64,000 bases of DNA from Kitasatospora phosalacinea (GCF_000717185.1 NZ_JNYE01000062.1:1-64000), one strand, 5' to 3'. Numbered from the stretch's first letter, positions 50,828 through 60,633 are shown. Notes: generated by a model not told the origin, from the sequence alone. A program made the numbers and translations.

Positions 50828-53355
50828 GACTGGTCCTCCGGGGCGGTGCGGGCGGGTACGGGAACGGCGAGGGCGGCGGCGAAGCGGGCGGTCAGGGCGG
50901 CGGGGCGGGTGATGGCGCCGCCGACCACGACGGTGTGGGCGCCCGCGGCGAGGGCGGCGGCGGCCTCGTCGGGGGTGGTGATGCGGCCCTCGGCGACGAC
51001 GGGGACGTCGAGGCGTTCGGCGAGGGCGCGCACCAGGGCCAGGTCGGGTCCGTCCTGGTCGGGGCTGTCGGGGGTGTAGCCGGAGAGGGTGGTGCCCACC
51101 AGGTCGGCACCGGCGGCGGCCGCGGCCAGGCCCTCCTCCAGGGTGGCGACGTCCGCCATGACGGGGATGCCGCGGGCGTGCAGCGCCGCGATCGTCTCGG
51201 CGAGGGTGCGGCCGTCGGGCCGGGGGCGGCCGGTGCCGTCCAGGGCGACGACGTCGGCGCCGGCCTCGGCCACGGCGAGGGCGTGTTCGAGGGTGGGGGT
51301 GATGTACGGGCCGTCCTCGCCGTCCTTCCACAGGCCGATGACGGGGAGCGGGACAGCCATCCGGACGGCGGCGATGTCGGCCGGGCCGTTGATCCGCACC
51401 GCGGCCGCGCCGCCGCTGTGCGCGGCGACGGCCATCTGCGCCATGTACTGCGGGCCGTGCAGCGGCTCGCCGGGCAGGGCCTGGCAGGAGACCACGAGGC
51501 GTCCGGCCAGGCCGGGCGGCAGGGGCGGACGGCGGCGGGTCGGCGGCGGGTCGGGGAGCACGGCGGGCCTCTCTCGGCGGGTGCCGGGGGTGCGGTGCTC
51601 GACGGCCGTGCCCAGCGCGGTGACGACGTCCCGCCAGGGGGCGCCGGGCGGCAGGTGGTCGGCGGCGCGCCCGGCGCCCGGGGCGAGCAGGTCGGCGGCG
51701 GCGGTCAGGGCGGCCCGGTCCTGCGCGTCGGCGGGCTCCTGCGGGTCGGCGGTCAGCCGCTCCAGGCGGGCCCCGCCGAGGCCCCCGGCGGCGGCGAGCA
51801 GGTGGGCGGGGGCGAACAGCGGGTCGGCCGGGTCGAGGTCGGTGAGCCAGGCGAGCGGCACGCCGCGCCGGGTCAGGGCGAGCTGGAGGTGTGTCAACTC
51901 GGCGCGCTCCGCGAGCAGTTCGGCCGGGTCGAGGGCGCGGGCGAGGGCCTGCGCGGCCAGCGTTCCGGCCGCCTCGCCGACCGCCCACTCGCCGTGGTGC
52001 ACCCGGTAGGCGGCCGCGGCGGCCTGGGTGGCCGCCAGGTTCTTCGCGGCGGCCAGCAGGTTGCGCGGGGTGTCGGCCACCAGTGCCGACAGCGGGACCT
52101 GGAACGGCGCCGTGGGCGAGTACGCCGACTGCGGGTGGCCGATCCGGGCGTGCAGGTCCATGTGGTAGAGGGCCAGGCCGCCGCTGTCGGGCCGGTTCGC
52201 GGCGCGGGCCGCACCGGGGACGGGCTCCAGGTCCTGCTGCCGGACGGGCGCGGCCGGGGCCAGGCGGCGGGACTCGCGCACGTACGGTTCGGCGGCCAGG
52301 CCGCCGGGGGCGCAGTGCCCGTCCGCGACCGGGCGCAGGCCCGGGTAGCCGCGGCCGCTGCCGTCGTCGCGCGGGCACTCGGTCTGCAGCCAGTGCAGGA
52401 AGGCGAGGGACAGCCGGCGGGACTCGGCGCGGGCCCGTTCGGGTTCGTGCACGAGGGAGGTGTCGGCGTAGTCGTTGCCCGCCCAGTTGATCAGGGCGAG
52501 GTCGGTGGTGCCGAACCGCGCGCCCTCGCGCAGGCGGCGGTACGTCCAGAACGGCGGGTGGCCGTCCGGCCCTTCGGTGAACATCCGGTAGCGGTGCGCG
52601 CGGCCGTCCCAGCCGGCGATCTCCAGGGTGAACGGCTGGGCGTCGCGCCAGCGTTCGTACCCCTCGGGCCGCGGCACGGTGTGGTCCTCGCCGGGGCGGT
52701 GCTCGACCAGCAGGCCGGTGGTGCAGGACTGCACGGCGTGCGGGTGCGGGCCGCCGGGCAGCGCGAGGCTCTCGCCGAATGCGGCGCGGCCCTCCGAGCC
52801 GATCGCCCAGGGCGCGCCGGCCAGCGGCAGCAGCTCGCCGGTCTCGGTGGCGTCGCAGAACAGCACGGCGGCGACGGCGAGTTCGCGGCCCTCCCGGTCG
52901 CGCAGCCGCACCGAGGTCAGGCGCCCGTCCTCGCGCACCGCGCGGACGGGGCGCACGCCGGTGACGATCCGCAGCCGGCCGGCGGCGACGTGCGGGGCGA
53001 GCAGGGCGTCGAGGACGCGCAGCGCCGCGGCGGGCTCGAAGCACAGGCGGCTGACCCAGCCGCCGCCGGGGTTGTCGGCGCCGCCGTACTCGGCGCGCAG
53101 CGCGCGGCGCAGCCGCTGGTAGGAGGCGGAGGCACCGCCGGGCGCCTCGATGTGCGGGTGTTCGTCGAGGGCCGGGACGAGTTGGGTGGTGATCTGCCCG
53201 CCGAGCACCTGCTGCTCGCAGGTCAGCACCACGGTACGGCCCGCTTCCGCGGCGGCCAGGGCCGCGGCGACGCCGCCGAGTCCGCCGCCGATCACGGCGA
53301 TCTCGGCGGTCTCGGCGGTCAACTGCTGGACGGGGGTGGTCTCGTGGGGGGTCAT
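50824..53355 (-). CDS. Fusion: FAD-dependent oxidoreductase plus NanE (ManNAc-6-P 2-epimerase)
   Basis: 843 residues. Residues about 15-600 are an FAD_oxidored (PF12831-type) protein: [60 protein letters not shown]. After a Pro/Arg linker ([13 protein letters not shown]) residues about 618-835 are a complete NanE barrel: [71 protein letters not shown] and [13 protein letters not shown], with the epimerase Lys and Glu in place. NanE converts ManNAc-6-P to GlcNAc-6-P. The oxidoreductase's substrate is unknown. I see no stop or frameshift between the parts. Confidence 0.85.
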   Translation of the reverse strand: MTPHETTPVQQLTAETAEIAVIGGGLGGVAAALAAAEAGRTVVLTCEQQVLGGQITTQLVPALDEHPHIEAPGGASASYQRLRRALRAEYGGADNPGGGWVSRLCFEPAAALRVLDALLAPHVAAGRLRIVTGVRPVRAVREDGRLTSVRLRDREGRELAVAAVLFCDATETGELLPLAGAPWAIGSEGRAAFGESLALPGGPHPHAVQSCTTGLLVEHRPGEDHTVPRPEGYERWRDAQPFTLEIAGWDGRAHRYRMFTEGPDGHPPFWTYRRLREGARFGTTDLALINWAGNDYADTSLVHEPERARAESRRLSLAFLHWLQTECPRDDGSGRGYPGLRPVADGHCAPGGLAAEPYVRESRRLAPAAPVRQQDLEPVPGAARAANRPDSGGLALYHMDLHARIGHPQSAYSPTAPFQVPLSALVADTPRNLLAAAKNLAATQAAAAAYRVHHGEWAVGEAAGTLAAQALARALDPAELLAERAELTHLQLALTRRGVPLAWLTDLDPADPLFAPAHLLAAAGGLGGARLERLTADPQEPADAQDRAALTAAADLLAPGAGRAADHLPPGAPWRDVVTALGTAVEHRTPGTRRERPAVLPDPPPTRRRPPLPPGLAGRLVVSCQALPGEPLHGPQYMAQMAVAAHSGGAAAVRINGPADIAAVRMAVPLPVIGLWKDGEDGPYITPTLEHALAVAEAGADVVALDGTGRPRPDGRTLAETIAALHARGIPVMADVATLEEGLAAAAAGADLVGTTLSGYTPDSPDQDGPDLALVRALAERLDVPVVAEGRITTPDEAAAALAAGAHTVVVGGAITRPAALTARFAAALAVPVPARTAPEDQS

Positions 53356-54971
53356 CGGGCGTCCTCCGGGGCGCCGGGGCGGGTGGCGGGGGCGGGGTGG
53401 GCGACGTCGGCGGCGCCGTGGTCGCAGGCGCCCCCGGTGAGGGTGAAGTCGACCTCGAAGGTCCGGGACCAGGGCAGCCGGACGGAGCCGGGGTCGACGG
53501 CCAGGCCGTCGAAGCCGGGCAGTTCGGCGCGGCGGCGGGCCAGGCCGGCGGCGATGTCGGCGAGCACGGGGTGGTCGGCGGGGACGTGGTCGTGCCGGGT
53601 GGGGTCGCTGCCGAGGACGGCGCGGACGCGGGCGCGTTCGCCGCTCATCCAGCCCCGGTCCTCGACCAGGCGGTGCAGCAGCAGGCGCCGGTGGGCGCGT
53701 TCGTCGAAGCGCCCGGCCCGGCGGGCGGCGACGGCCGTCACGGTGTGGGCGGCCACCGTGCCCAGGGTGTTGCCCGCGGTGTTCCAGCCCGCGTACGCGG
53801 TCAGCTGCTCCAGGATCCCCGCCTCGGCCAGGGCGCGGACCAACTCCGGGTCGGCGCCGTTGGGTTGGGCGCAGTCGGCGACGGCGACGGCCTGTCCGGC
53901 GGCCAGCAGGTCGGCGGCGCGGGCGGCCAGTGCCCGGGCGGGGGCCGGGTCGGTGGCGGCGGGCGGGGCGACCGCCCAGTCACCGGTGCCGTCGGGGGTG
54001 TGCACGAGCAGCACGACGTCCGGGGTGCCGGTGTCCGGGGTGCCGGTGTCCGGGGTGCCGGTGTCCGGGGTGCCGGTGTCCGGGTCCGGGAGGACGACCG
54101 CCCCGCAGGCCTGGAGCTGCCGGGTCGCCGTGGTGGCCACCGGCACGTTCTCGTAGGCGGCGGTGCGGCGCAGCCCGGCCGGGTCGGCGGCCTCGATCCG
54201 GACGGTCGGCGCGGGGCCGCCCAGCAGGTCGAGCAGGGTGCGGGCGAGCAGCACGGTGCAGGCCTCGTCGGCGCCGGGCCGGACGCTGACGCGTCCGTGC
54301 AGGCCGAGCCAGGCCGTCCAGGTGTCCAGCCAGTGCAGTTCGGCGGTGGCCAGACCGTGCTCGGCGGTGTCGTCGGCGCCGACGACGAGGGTGCGCAGGG
54401 TGCCGTCGGCGACCAGTTCCAGGGCGGCCAGGTTGACGGCGTGGTTGCGCACCCGGCGGGTGAGGAAGTCCGCGCGGACGGCGGTCGGCACCTCGGCGGC
54501 CCCCAGGGTCGCGGCGACGGCGGCCGGGTCGTCGGCGCCGCGGTGCAGGTCGGCGGAGAGCCGGTGCAGGACCGGGCCGTGCGGGTCCCAGTAGGCGGGC
54601 TCCTCCATGGCGTCGGCCGAGTCGGGGGTCCGGGTGATCAGGGTGACGGCGTGCACGGCGACGCCGCGCGCGGCCAGGGCGTGCAGCGGCGCCCAGGCGG
54701 CGGTGACGGAGGCGACGGTGGCCGGGCGGGTGCGGGAGGCGATCAGGCCGCCGTGTCCCACTGTCTCCAGGGAGACGACGGCGGCGTCGGCCTCGACGGC
54801 GGCGAGCCAGGCGGCGAGGGCGTCGGGGTCGCCGGGTTCCCGCAGTCTCGGCATGGTGTCGGCGGGCGGGGTGAGCAGGTGGACGCCGGCCACGGCGGCG
54901 ACCAGGCGCGGCAGTTCGGCGCAGGCCGGGCGTTCGTCCAGCGGGACCAGGGCGATGCGGGGGGTGCTCAC
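53352..54971 (-). CDS. DUF4127 family protein
   Basis: 539 residues. [20 protein letters not shown] at the start is the DUF4127 signature (LDxRPxN), followed by [31 protein letters not shown] and [19 protein letters not shown] segments. Function unknown; homologues often sit in carbohydrate operons. About residues 325-345 contain four DTGTP units from a 15-bp tandem DNA repeat. Start GTG with GTGA overlap to the ROK gene; stop overlaps the FAD-NanE start. Confidence 0.85.
   Translation of the reverse strand: MSTPRIALVPLDERPACAELPRLVAAVAGVHLLTPPADTMPRLREPGDPDALAAWLAAVEADAAVVSLETVGHGGLIASRTRPATVASVTAAWAPLHALAARGVAVHAVTLITRTPDSADAMEEPAYWDPHGPVLHRLSADLHRGADDPAAVAATLGAAEVPTAVRADFLTRRVRNHAVNLAALELVADGTLRTLVVGADDTAEHGLATAELHWLDTWTAWLGLHGRVSVRPGADEACTVLLARTLLDLLGGPAPTVRIEAADPAGLRRTAAYENVPVATTATRQLQACGAVVLPDPDTGTPDTGTPDTGTPDTGTPDVVLLVHTPDGTGDWAVAPPAATDPAPARALAARAADLLAAGQAVAVADCAQPNGADPELVRALAEAGILEQLTAYAGWNTAGNTLGTVAAHTVTAVAARRAGRFDERAHRRLLLHRLVEDRGWMSGERARVRAVLGSDPTRHDHVPADHPVLADIAAGLARRRAELPGFDGLAVDPGSVRLPWSRTFEVDFTLTGGACDHGAADVAHPAPATRPGAPEDAR
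54011..54070 (-). repeat. 15-bp tandem repeat x4 inside the DUF4127 gene
   Basis: Four copies of GGTGCCGGTGTCCGG coding DTGTP units. Period 15 keeps the frame, so copy number can vary without breaking the gene. Confidence 0.8.
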
Positions 54972-56395
54972 GGCGTTCCTGCGCTTTCGGAGGGTTCGGC
55001 GGCCCGCTGCCCGCGGGTGTCGCGGGTCGACGCGGCAGGCGGTGCGGGGGCGTCCGCGGGGGCCGCCCCGGGCGCGGCGCCGGTCCCCGGCGGGCGGGCG
55101 CCGACGGCGGCGGGCCCGCCGGTGCGTCCGGCGCCGCCGCCCGGGGCGACGGCCGGACCGCGCCGGCTGGACACCTGGTCGGCCCGGCTCGGCCCGCGCG
55201 AGCGCGTCGGCGTCCCGCCCGGGGCGACGGCGGACGCGCCGTCGGGATCCGCGGTGTGCGGCGGGCGGGCGCCGCCCGGTCCGCCGACCCCGGCGGTCCC
55301 CGCTCCGGGAGCGTCCGCGCCCTGCGGCCCGCCGCTCCCCCCTGCCGGGGCGACGGCGGACGCGCCGTCGGGATCCGCGGTGTGCGGCCGTTCGGTCCGC
55401 GCGGCGCGGGCGTCCGGGGCCGCGGTGCCCGTCCCGGCCTGCGTGCGGGCCTCCGCCGCCGCGCCGATCAGGACGGCGTCGGCGTCCAGTGCGGAGCGCA
55501 CCACCCGGACGTCGGCCAGCAGGGGCAGGGTGTGGACGGCGAGGGCGGCGCGCAGGCCGGTCTCGTACCAGGGGCCGGCGGCGGCCGCGCCGCCGCCGAG
55601 GACGACCACGTCGGGGTCGAGCGCGGCGACGACGCCCGCCAGTGCCGTGCCCAGGGCGTACCCGCCGGAGTGCAGGACGGACCGGGCGACCGGGTCCCCG
55701 GCCTTGGCCAGCGCAGCGACGGCGCGGAGGTCGGGCAGGTGGCGGTAGGGCAGTCGCCGGCGGGCCTCGGCGGCCATGGCCGGGCCCGCGGCCAGCGACT
55801 CGACGTGCCCGGTCGCCCCGCACGGGCAGGCGGTTCCTTCCGCCCCGGGGACGGGCAGGTGGCCGAGGTGGCCGGCCGCGCCGTGGGCGCCGCGCAGGAC
55901 TCGGCCGCCGACGGCGACGGCTCCCCCGATGCCCGTGCCGGCCATCACGCCGACGGCCACCCCGGTGTGCCGGGCGGCCCCGGCTGCGCACTCGCCGGAC
56001 AGGAACGCCTGCACGTCGTTCAGGACGGTGGCGGGCAGCCGCAGTTCCCGTTCGGCGGCCGCGGCCAGTTCGGTTCCGGCCCAGCCGGGGAGCGCGGAGG
56101 TGGCGGCGACGATCTCGCGGCCGCGGGCGTCGACGACGCCCGCGGTGCCGAAGCCGACGGCGACGGGCGCGGCTCCGAGCGCGGTGCCCTCCTCGGCGGC
56201 GAGGACGGCCAGCCGCAGGGCGGCGGCGAGGACGGCGGCGCCGCCGTCGGCGGCGGGCGTCGGGACGGTGCGCCGGAGGATCGGCACGGGGCGGCCGTCG
56301 GCCTCGGTGACGACGGCCGCCGTGGTCTTGGTGCCGCCGATGTCCACGGCGAGGACCGGCGGCACCGCTGCGCGGTGCCCGGGGGTGGTGCTCAT
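54968..56395 (-). CDS. ROK-family sugar kinase with disordered C-terminal extension
   Basis: 475 residues. ATP loop VLAVDIGGTKTTAAVVTEAD, catalytic Asp in TVLNDVQAFLSGE, second phosphate loop GVMAGTGIGGAVAVGG, and zinc motif ACPCGATGHVESLAAG with His upstream (GHLGHLP). The last Cys of the usual CxCGxxGC is His here. Context (NanE next door) points to N-acetylmannosamine kinase; glucokinase or N-acetylglucosamine kinase are alternatives. The kinase ends near residue 310; about 165 low-complexity Ala/Gly/Pro residues follow, with a 42-bp direct repeat. Confidence 0.82.
   Translation of the reverse strand: MSTTPGHRAAVPPVLAVDIGGTKTTAAVVTEADGRPVPILRRTVPTPAADGGAAVLAAALRLAVLAAEEGTALGAAPVAVGFGTAGVVDARGREIVAATSALPGWAGTELAAAAERELRLPATVLNDVQAFLSGECAAGAARHTGVAVGVMAGTGIGGAVAVGGRVLRGAHGAAGHLGHLPVPGAEGTACPCGATGHVESLAAGPAMAAEARRRLPYRHLPDLRAVAALAKAGDPVARSVLHSGGYALGTALAGVVAALDPDVVVLGGGAAAAGPWYETGLRAALAVHTLPLLADVRVVRSALDADAVLIGAAAEARTQAGTGTAAPDARAARTERPHTADPDGASAVAPAGGSGGPQGADAPGAGTAGVGGPGGARPPHTADPDGASAVAPGGTPTRSRGPSRADQVSSRRGPAVAPGGGAGRTGGPAAVGARPPGTGAAPGAAPADAPAPPAASTRDTRGQRAAEPSESAGTP
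55221..55388 (-). repeat. 42-bp direct repeat in the ROK gene tail
   Basis: 55221-55262 and 55347-55388 are identical for 42 bp and start 126 bp apart, so both copies code the same peptide (HTADPDGASAVAP core). Recombination between them would delete 42 residues in frame. Confidence 0.8.
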
Positions 56396-57162
56396 GGTCG
56401 GCGTTCCCTGGTGATGGTGAAGGTGAAGTCGTAGCGGTCGGCGCGGTAGAGGCTGACGGCGCGTTCGACGGCGCGGCCGCGGGCGTCCCGGGTGACCCGC
56501 TCGACGTACAGGGCGGGGAACTGCGGGGGCACGTTCAGCAGGGCGGCCTGGGCCGCGTCCACGAGGGTGGCCCGCACGGTCTGCTGGGCGCTCTCGGGGG
56601 CGGCGCCGGCCCGCTCCAGCAGGGTGTAGAGCGAGGCGGGTTCGCCCTGGTCGAGCAGGCCGGGCAGCAGGGCCTCGGGCAGCCAGACGTTCTCCAGGCA
56701 CATGGGTTCGCCGTCGGCGGTGCGCAGCCGCTCCAGGTGGACCAGGGGGGTGCCGGGTTCGACGAACAGGTCGCGGGCGTTGACGACGTCGGCCGGGACG
56801 CGTTCCATCAGCAGCAGGCGGCCCGCGGGGGTCATGCGGCGGGCCCGGATGTCCTCGGAGAAGGACGTCAGGTGCAGCGACTTGCTGATCGTCTCGCGGT
56901 CGGCGACGAAGGTCCCCGAGCCCTGGACCCGGTAGAGGTGGCCCTCCTGGCTGAGGCGTTCGACGGCGCGGCGCACGGTGACCCGGCTGACGTCGTAGCG
57001 GGCCATCAGGTCGCGTTCGCTGGGCAGCGGGTCGTGCGGCGCGGCGCCCTCGACGAGGTCGAGCAGGGCGCGGCGCAGCGTCTCGTGCTTGGGTTCGCGG
57101 GGCTCGGCGGCCCCTGCCTGCTTGCCGACCCCGCGCGCGGTGCCGTTCGTCGTCGTGTTCAT
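56392..57162 (-). CDS. GntR-family (HutC/DasR-type, UTRA) regulator
   Basis: 256 residues. Winged HTH about 28-90 (DPLPSERDLMARYDVSRVTV, RRAVERLSQEGHLYRVQGSG), UTRA ligand domain about 110-250. The DNA-binding part resembles DasR, which binds AGTGGTCTAGACCACT-like sites; the operator in this locus has the same half sites. Its ligand is probably a phosphorylated amino sugar or mannose derivative. Four-base overlaps on both sides tie it to the permease and kinase genes, so it probably controls its own operon. Confidence 0.85.
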   Translation of the reverse strand: MNTTTNGTARGVGKQAGAAEPREPKHETLRRALLDLVEGAAPHDPLPSERDLMARYDVSRVTVRRAVERLSQEGHLYRVQGSGTFVADRETISKSLHLTSFSEDIRARRMTPAGRLLLMERVPADVVNARDLFVEPGTPLVHLERLRTADGEPMCLENVWLPEALLPGLLDQGEPASLYTLLERAGAAPESAQQTVRATLVDAAQAALLNVPPQFPALYVERVTRDARGRAVERAVSLYRADRYDFTFTITRERRP

Positions 57163-58064
57163 CCCTTGACCGCTCCCTCACCCACGCCACGGAAGAAGAA
57201 CCGCTGCAGGGCGAAGAACAGGGCCAGCAGCGGCACGACGGCCATCATGGTGCCTGCGGCGATCACGCGCTGGTCATTGGTGAACGTGCCGGACAGGTAC
57301 TGGATCCCCACGGTCAGCGTGTACTTGCCCTGGTCGGAGAGCGAGACCAGCGGCCACAGGAAGTCGTCCCAGCTGAAGACGAAGCTGAAGATGGCGACGG
57401 CGGCCAGGGTGCCGCGGACGGAGGGCAGGGCGATCCGCCGGAACCGCGTCCACTCGCCGGCGCCGTCCAGGATCGCGGCCTCCTCGACCTCGGCGGGCAG
57501 GCGGCGGAAGGCGTTGCGCATCAGCATCACCGACAGGCCGGAGGCGGCGCCGGGGAGCATCACGCCGAGCAGGGTGTCGGTCAGGTGCAGCGACCGGGCG
57601 ACCAGGAACTCGGAGACCATGATGCTCTCGAACGGGATGATCATCGTGGCGAGGAAGATCCCGGCGGCGAGGCCGCGGCCGCGGAACTTCATCCGGGCCA
57701 GTGCGTAGCCGGCCATCGAGCCGAGCAGGCAGTTGGTGAGCACCGAACCGAGCGCCACGACCAGCGAGTTGCCCGCGTAGCGCAGCACGGGGACGGTGTC
57801 CAGCACCTCGGCGTAGTGGTGCAGGGTGGGGTGGGCGGGCAGGAGTTGGGGCGGGTAGCCGAAGACCCGCTCGCCGTTGCCCTTGAGGGAGGTGGACAGC
57901 TGCCACAGGAACGGGCCGACGGTGAGCGCGAACACGAGCGCCAGCAGCAGGTAGCGGCCGGCCAGTCCGGCGGCGGCGCGGACCCGGCGGGCGGTCGGGG
58001 CGGGGGCGGCCGGTCGGCGCGGGTCCGCGGCGGCCGGGGTGGGCGGGGTCTGCAGCGTGGTCAT
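57159..58064 (-). CDS. ABC sugar transporter permease (MalG type)
   Basis: 301 residues, six transmembrane helices, EAAILDGAGEWTRFRRIALP is the EAA loop that contacts the ATPase. No ATPase gene is in the locus; in streptomycetes the shared MsiK usually energises such importers. ATGA overlap with the partner permease gene. Confidence 0.9.
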   Translation of the reverse strand: MTTLQTPPTPAAADPRRPAAPAPTARRVRAAAGLAGRYLLLALVFALTVGPFLWQLSTSLKGNGERVFGYPPQLLPAHPTLHHYAEVLDTVPVLRYAGNSLVVALGSVLTNCLLGSMAGYALARMKFRGRGLAAGIFLATMIIPFESIMVSEFLVARSLHLTDTLLGVMLPGAASGLSVMLMRNAFRRLPAEVEEAAILDGAGEWTRFRRIALPSVRGTLAAVAIFSFVFSWDDFLWPLVSLSDQGKYTLTVGIQYLSGTFTNDQRVIAAGTMMAVVPLLALFFALQRFFFRGVGEGAVKG

Positions 58065-58939
58065 GCCCGTTCCTCCCGGGAGTTGAGGCGGGTGACGGCG
58101 ACGGACAGGCCGAGGGTGCCGAGGAACAGCACGATGCTCATCGCGGAGGCGTAGCCCGCCTCGCCGCCGAGGCCGAGGCCGACCTCACGAATGGTGTAGA
58201 CCAGGGTGCGGGCTTCGCCGCCCGGCCCGGCGCTGCCGTCGCTGAGGGTGTAGACCTCGGCGAACACCTTGGCGGAGCCGATCGCGGCCAGGGTGGCGAC
58301 CAGCACCATGGTGGGCCGCACCAGCGGCAGGGTGACGTGGCGGAAGCGCCGCACGGCGCCCGCGCCGTCGACCTCGGCCGCCTCCAGCAGCGAGCGGGGC
58401 ACGTTGGCCAGCGCGGCCAGGTAGACCACCATGTAGTAGCCCAGGCCCTTCCAGACGGTCATCGCCATGGCGCTGAACAGCAGCAGGTGCGCGTCGGTGA
58501 GGAACGGCACCGGCCCGGCGACCAGGTGGAGGCCGCGCAGCACCGAGTTGACCAGGCCGTCGTCGGAGAGCAGCCAGGACCAGATCAGGCCCGCGACCAC
58601 CATGGACGCCACCACCGGCGAGTAGAAGACCGCCCGGAAGAAGCCGATGCCGGCGATCCGCTTCTGCACCAGCACCGCGAGCAGCAGCGGCAGCACCACC
58701 AGGCAGGGCACCACCACGGCGATGTACAGCAGCGTGTTGCGCACCGACTGCCAGAACTGGTCGTCGTGCAGCAGCCGCGCGTAGTTGTGCGTGCCGGTGA
58801 AGGTGCCGCCGCCGAGCGTGCTGGCGTCGGTGAACGACAGCACGGCGGTGTTGGCGAACGGGACGATGAAGAAGCAGACGGCCACGGCCAGGGCCGGGAG
58901 GAGGAAGAGCCAGGGGACGTACCAGCGTCGGCCGGTCAC
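58061..58939 (-). CDS. ABC sugar transporter permease (MalF type)
   Basis: 292 residues, six helices, first one WYVPWLFLLPALAVAVCFFI. EAA loop LLEAAEVDGAGAVRRFRHVT. GTG start with CAGGAG six bases upstream. It is separated from the binding-protein gene by 168 bp containing a strong hairpin. Confidence 0.9.
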   Translation of the reverse strand: MTGRRWYVPWLFLLPALAVAVCFFIVPFANTAVLSFTDASTLGGGTFTGTHNYARLLHDDQFWQSVRNTLLYIAVVVPCLVVLPLLLAVLVQKRIAGIGFFRAVFYSPVVASMVVAGLIWSWLLSDDGLVNSVLRGLHLVAGPVPFLTDAHLLLFSAMAMTVWKGLGYYMVVYLAALANVPRSLLEAAEVDGAGAVRRFRHVTLPLVRPTMVLVATLAAIGSAKVFAEVYTLSDGSAGPGGEARTLVYTIREVGLGLGGEAGYASAMSIVLFLGTLGLSVAVTRLNSREERA

Positions 58940-59067
58940 GGGGGTCTCCTGTCGTACGGGGCGGGTGGGGCGCGGGTCTCCGGCGGGGTGCCGTCGCGGG
59001 CGGCCACGGGGGACGGGTCGCCCGCGACGGCGGGTCCTGGCCGGCCGGGTCGGCGGCGCAGGACGGC

Positions 59068-59103
59068 GGGGCCGGACGCCGCCGGGGGAAGGCGTCCGGC
59101 CCC
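59068..59103 (-). terminator. Attenuator hairpin after the binding-protein gene
   Basis: GGGGCCGGACGCC and its complement around a 10-base loop, 4 bp beyond the stop of the solute-binding gene and before the permeases. Likely stops most transcripts so that binding protein exceeds permease, as is usual for such operons. Confidence 0.7.
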
Positions 59104-59107
59104 GGGC

Positions 59108-60424
59108 TCAGCCGGCGGCGCCGGTGATCCTGTCGGCCTCCTCGACCGCCTGGTCGAGCGCCTGCTGCGGCGTCAGCTTGCCCTGGAGCGCGAGCTGGAC
59201 CTTGCCGACGACGGCCGCGGTCACCCGCGAGTCGTACTGCACGGGCACCAGGTTCCGGGCCCTGGCGATCTGCTCGGCGGAGATCCGGCGGGCGGTGCCC
59301 TCGGGGGTGGTGTCGCCCTCGGCCTTGAAGTACGGGTCCTTGAGGGACTCGAGGGTGCTGGGCAGGATCGTGACGATCTTGCTGAAGGCGAGCTGGTTCT
59401 GCGCGTTCGAGAGGTACTCGGCGAAGTCCAGGGCGGTGGCCTGGTTCTTGCCGGACTTCGGGACCAGCAGGCCCATCACGGACATGTTGGTGGCGCCCGA
59501 CGCGCCGGTGATCTGCGGGCCGACGCCGGTGTTCGCGGCGATGTCGGCGGCGTTCTTCTTGATCGTGGCGAGGAAGTTGGGGCCCGAGGGCAGCAGGCCG
59601 ATCCGGCCGGACTGGTAGGCCTCGTTCTCCTTGCTGTGGTTCTGGGTCAGCGAGTCCTGCGGGTAGACGCCGCCCTTGTAGGCGTCGACCAGCTTCTGCA
59701 GGTAGGCGGCGGCCTCGGGGGTGTTGAAGGTCCACTTCTTGCCGGAGGCGTCCAGCAGCGGCACGCCCTGCTTGGCGAGGTCGGTGACGAACCGGTTCTC
59801 CAGCGCGGGGTGGATGCCGTAGAAGGCGCCCTGGCCGGCCGCGGAGAGCCTGGCGCCGTCGGCGAGCAGCTCGTCGAAGGTCGCCGGGGGCTTCTCCGGG
59901 TCCAGCCCGGCCTTCGCGAACAGGTCCTTGTTGTACATGGTGACCTCGGAGGTGAGGTACCACGGCAGGCCGAAGGAGCCCTGCCGGCCGGGCACCTGGA
60001 AGGCCGACCAGGCGCCGGGCACGTAGGACGCCTTGACGCCGGCCGCGGCCTGGTCCAGGTCGACGAACAGGCCCTTGGCCTCCAGCGCCTGGGCGAACTG
60101 GGGGTTCAGGTTGACCACGTCGGGCAGGTTCCCGGCCGCGGCGTCGGCGGTCAGCTTCTCCTGGGCGCCCTGGAACGGGATGTCGACCCAGTTGACCTCG
60201 GTGCCCGGGTGCTCCTTCTCGTACGCGGCGATGACGCCGTTCATGTAGTCGGTGAAGGTCGGCTTGAGCTGCAGCGTCTCCAGCGTGATGGTGCCGCCGA
60301 CCTTGCCGGACGGCGCGCCGCCCTGGTCGGTCGACGAGCCGCCGGACCCCAGACCGCAGGCGCTCGTGGCGAGGGCGACGGTGATGACGGCGGCGGCCAG
60401 GCGGATGCCTCTGCTGCTGGGCAT
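59108..60424 (-). CDS. Sugar ABC transporter solute-binding lipoprotein
   Basis: 438 residues. Lipobox AVITVALATSACGLGS (Cys23), then GGTITLETLQLKPTFTDYMN and the family-1 binding-protein fold (NLPDVVNLNPQFAQAL; FGLPWYLTSEVTMYNKDLFA; GRIGLLPSGPNFLATI). It would capture an oligosaccharide outside the membrane. GTAGGAG precedes the ATG. Preceded by the dre-like operator; first gene of the locus. Confidence 0.9.
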   Translation of the reverse strand: MPSSRGIRLAAAVITVALATSACGLGSGGSSTDQGGAPSGKVGGTITLETLQLKPTFTDYMNGVIAAYEKEHPGTEVNWVDIPFQGAQEKLTADAAAGNLPDVVNLNPQFAQALEAKGLFVDLDQAAAGVKASYVPGAWSAFQVPGRQGSFGLPWYLTSEVTMYNKDLFAKAGLDPEKPPATFDELLADGARLSAAGQGAFYGIHPALENRFVTDLAKQGVPLLDASGKKWTFNTPEAAAYLQKLVDAYKGGVYPQDSLTQNHSKENEAYQSGRIGLLPSGPNFLATIKKNAADIAANTGVGPQITGASGATNMSVMGLLVPKSGKNQATALDFAEYLSNAQNQLAFSKIVTILPSTLESLKDPYFKAEGDTTPEGTARRISAEQIARARNLVPVQYDSRVTAAVVGKVQLALQGKLTPQQALDQAVEEADRITGAAG

Positions 60425-60474
60425 GACTCTCCTACTACGGCGGGGGAGGGCGAAGGAGGCCGGATCGTTCCGGA

Positions 60475-60490
60475 AGTGGTACGGACCACT
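60475..60490. promoter_or_regulatory. GntR/DasR-type operator AGTGGTACGGACCACT
   Basis: 16-bp site with perfect 6-bp arms AGTGGT/ACCACT, 50 bp before the binding-protein start. It matches the dre consensus of DasR apart from the 4 central bases, so either the local GntR regulator or DasR may bind. Confidence 0.75.
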
Positions 60491-60617
60491 TGACGAGAAA
60501 GTTGGCAGCTGGTCCCCCTGCACGTCAACCCCCGGCGGGATCCGATTCGCTTTTCTCGGCCGAGAATCCATCCAAACCACCCCATTCCGCTGCGGGATCG
60601 CCGATCTGCACGCCCAA

Positions 60618-60633
60618 TTCGGTCCTAGCCACT
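60618..60633. promoter_or_regulatory. Degenerate second operator copy
   Basis: TTCGGTCCTAGCCACT keeps GGT and CCACT of the site above in the middle of the divergent spacer. Weak by itself; supported only by its two neighbours. Confidence 0.35.

Noticed and set aside
48188-53044. Single 1618-residue mannosidase reading upstream of 50827
   Set aside because: The extra 738 codons are Arg/Pro-rich noise opposite a different real frame; the true start is the GTG in the GTGA overlap.
50935-54156. 1073-codon plus-strand frame across the FAD-NanE gene
   Set aside because: Shadow caused by high G+C; the minus frame has complete domain motifs and overlaps its neighbours by 4 bp.
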